Assembly: GCA_934552695.1 (NCBI GenBank)
Contig: CAKTER010000083.1
Location: forward strand, 1 to 7,004
Length of the DNA stretch: 7,004 bases
Source of the DNA: an uncultured Eubacteriales bacterium
GTDB lineage: Bacteria > Bacillota > Clostridia > Lachnospirales > Anaerotignaceae
Direction: 5' to 3'
Numbering within the stretch: the stretch's first letter is position 1; each line of letters begins with the position of its first letter. A program made the translations under genes and the position numbers. This document shows, one piece after another, positions 5,841 to 7,004 of this stretch. A model generated the notes under the pieces. The model was not told where the DNA came from, made no database searches, and was given only the letters and a program-made list of their open reading frames with translations.

Positions 5841-5864
5841 TTTTCCACCAAAAATTGTGGAAAG
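5841..5864. repeat. Second inverted pair of degenerate DnaA boxes
   Basis: TTTCCAC (5842-5848) and GTGGAAA (5857-5863) form a 7-bp inverted repeat around an 8-base AT-rich spacer. As 9-mers they are TTTTCCACC (plus strand) and CTTTCCACA (minus strand), each with two mismatches to TTATCCACA. The arrangement repeats that of 5803-5827, 14 bp further right. Confidence 0.55.
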
Positions 5865-5901
5865 GTTTGGCAAACAGTGGAAAACTCACAGTTTTACCCC
5901 G

Positions 5902-5940
5902 TTTTTTAACGATTTTGTATTAAAAATGTAATCATTTTCT
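5902..5940. other. AT-rich block beside the dnaA end
   Basis: By count 33 of 39 bases are A or T, in a genome whose other sequence here is clearly GC-rich. It contains AAAATG (5923-5928) and CATTTT (5933-5938), a 6-bp inverted repeat with a TAAT loop, lying shortly after the dnaA stop codon. It may be a duplex unwinding element or a weak structure after dnaA. It lacks a GC-rich stem, so it is not a normal terminator. Confidence 0.5.
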
Positions 5941-5956
5941 ACGGGGAAAGGAGGAT

Positions 5957-7004
5957 TTATCCCCGAATCCGCTTTTCCAAATCCAGTACGGTTTCCTTTA
6001 GGCTGGGGTTCTCCTCCATCATAGCAACCACCTTGTCGCAGCCGTGCATAATGGTGGTGTGGTCCCGGCCGCCAAACTTTTCGCCCATTTTGGACAGGGA
6101 CATATTGATGAGCTTCCGGGATAGGTACATGGCGATCTGCCGGGGGTCGGAAATGTTTTTGCTCCGTTTGGAGCTGATGATATCCGGCACGGTAATATTA
6201 TAGTAGGAAGCCACTACCTCCTGAATGTATTCGATGGTAATGGGCTTCTTTTCCTGCTCCTTACACAAATCCTTAATGGCTGCAGCGGCCAGGTCGGGGG
6301 TAATGCTGCTGCCGGTGAGCCGGGCAAAGGCCAGCACCTTATTCAAAGCGCCCTCCAGTTCCCGGATGTTGGAATGAAAGGCTTTGGCAATCAGCTCGAT
6401 GACCTGATCCGGCACCACGTCCCCGTCCTCCTGGGCCTTTTTTTGCAAAATGGCAATCCGGGTTTCGTAGTCCGGTTTTTGGATGTCGGCGATCAGCCCC
6501 CATTCGAACCGGCTCCGCAGCCGCTCCTCCAATGTTTTTAATTCCTTGGGCGGCCGGTCGCTGGAAATAATAATTTTTTGGTTGGCATTATACAGGGCGT
6601 TAAAGGTATGGAAAAATTCCTCCTGGGTCCGCTCCTTTTGAGAAATAAACTGGATATCGTCGATGAGCAGCACGTCGATGTTCCGGTATTTATTCCGGAA
6701 CTCCTGGTTTTTGTCCTCCCGGATGGAGGTAATCAGCTCGTTGGTGAATTGCTCCCCCGACACATACAAAACCTTGGAATCGGGAAAGTTTTGCAGGGTG
6801 TAGTGGGCAATGGAGTGCATCAGGTGGGTTTTCCCCAAGCCCACGTCCCCGTACAAAAACAACGGGTTATAGGCCCGGGCGGGGGTAGCCGCCACTGCCT
6901 TGGCCGCTGCATGGGCAAACTGGTTGGAGTTGCCCACCACAAAGGTATCGAAGGTATACCGGGGGTTTAGGTTGCTTAACACCATGGTTTGGGCTTTGGG
7001 CGCT
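5957..7004 (-). CDS. dnaA: Chromosomal replication initiator DnaA (5' end missing)
   Basis: DnaA is the AAA+ ATPase that binds DnaA boxes, melts the origin and recruits the helicase. The visible 348 residues begin in the linker before domain III; the frame stays open to the right edge, so roughly the first hundred residues (domain I and most of domain II) lie outside. An in-frame ATG at 6985 is internal and not the start. Seen in order: '[16 protein letters not shown]' opening domain III, Walker A 'GDVGLGKT' (visible residues 52-59), Walker B 'VLLIDD' (111-116), sensor region '[11 protein letters not shown]', and the box-binding domain IV with '[29 protein letters not shown]', the DnaA signature. 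All motifs look intact. The gene reads toward the origin spacer, with its TAA at 5959-5957. Its own promoter would lie off the window. Confidence 0.98.
   Translation of the reverse strand, partial: APKAQTMVLSNLNPRYTFDTFVVGNSNQFAHAAAKAVAATPARAYNPLFLYGDVGLGKTHLMHSIAHYTLQNFPDSKVLYVSGEQFTNELITSIREDKNQEFRNKYRNIDVLLIDDIQFISQKERTQEEFFHTFNALYNANQKIIISSDRPPKELKTLEERLRSRFEWGLIADIQKPDYETRIAILQKKAQEDGDVVPDQVIELIAKAFHSNIRELEGALNKVLAFARLTGSSITPDLAAAAIKDLCKEQEKKPITIEYIQEVVASYYNITVPDIISSKRSKNISDPRQIAMYLSRKLINMSLSKMGEKFGGRDHTTIMHGCDKVVAMMEENPSLKETVLDLEKRIRG

Larger units (their letters stand above)
5594..5956. other. oriC-like dnaA-dnaN intergenic region
   Basis: This 363-bp gene-free stretch lies between dnaA and dnaN, the usual site of the origin in Firmicutes. 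It contains eleven TCCAC/GTGGA cores: GTGGA on the plus strand at 5598, 5678, 5687, 5695, 5730, 5804, 5857 and 5877, and TCCAC at 5772, 5822 and 5844. Chance would give about 0.7. Best matches to the DnaA box TTATCCACA, read on the minus strand, are TTGTCCACA (5604-5596), GTATCCACA (5685-5677) and TTATCCACC (5811-5803), each with one mismatch. The others differ at two or three positions. AT-rich stretches flank a GC-rich middle. I see no coding sequence. Origin identity is inferred from position and box density. Confidence 0.88.

Noticed and set aside
5676..5923. Open frames of about 65-80 codons within the dnaA-dnaN spacer on both strands
   Set aside because: They run through clustered DnaA boxes, have no clear ribosome binding sites and show no recognisable protein features.
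5923..5938. AAAATG/CATTTT hairpin as the dnaA terminator
   Set aside because: The stem is only 6 bp and almost all A-T, with no adjacent GC-rich stem; it is better described as part of the AT-rich block.

Overview
The window carries the chromosomal replication-origin neighbourhood of a Gram-positive bacterium. Reading leftward on the minus strand, the order is dnaA (5' end cut off by the right edge), an intergenic oriC-like region, dnaN, a small S4-domain gene (yaaA type) and recF. This order is the classic Firmicutes arrangement. The GC-rich coding sequence, strong purine-rich ribosome binding sites and protein features point to a GC-rich member of the Clostridia, possibly Oscillospiraceae/Ruminococcaceae. 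That placement is an inference from general appearance, not from a database match.

Layout from left to right: a rho-independent terminator for something off the left edge (23-62); a PucR-family transcription regulator on the plus strand (115-1299) with a perfect inverted repeat in its leader (67-84); a bidirectional terminator (about 1311-1350); then minus-strand genes for a GNAT acetyltransferase (1434-1940), a zinc-dependent medium-chain dehydrogenase (1971-3023), RecF (3107-4195), an S4 RNA-binding protein (4241-4459) and the DNA polymerase III sliding clamp (4487-5593). A 363-bp dnaN-dnaA spacer (5594-5956) follows, and then the C-terminal three quarters or so of DnaA (5957 to the edge).

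The right-hand part is one functional unit. DnaA binds and melts oriC, DnaN holds the polymerase on DNA, and RecF links gap repair to the replication fork. The spacer holds eleven TCCAC/GTGGA DnaA-box cores, most of them degenerate, two of them arranged as inverted pairs. It has an AT-rich block on each side. Next to dnaN there is an arrangement of DnaA box, G/C run, three-base-periodic tract and AT-rich stretch that resembles the basal unwinding system described in Bacillus subtilis. A DnaA box also fills the space between the dnaN ribosome binding site and start codon.

The left-hand part is not replication machinery. Where many Firmicutes have gyrB after recF, this genome has a dehydrogenase and an acetyltransferase of unknown substrate, followed by a convergent PucR regulator. 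I see no mobile element, CRISPR array, tRNA or rRNA. I do not see an undescribed multi-gene system; the points most worth checking are in the oriC spacer.
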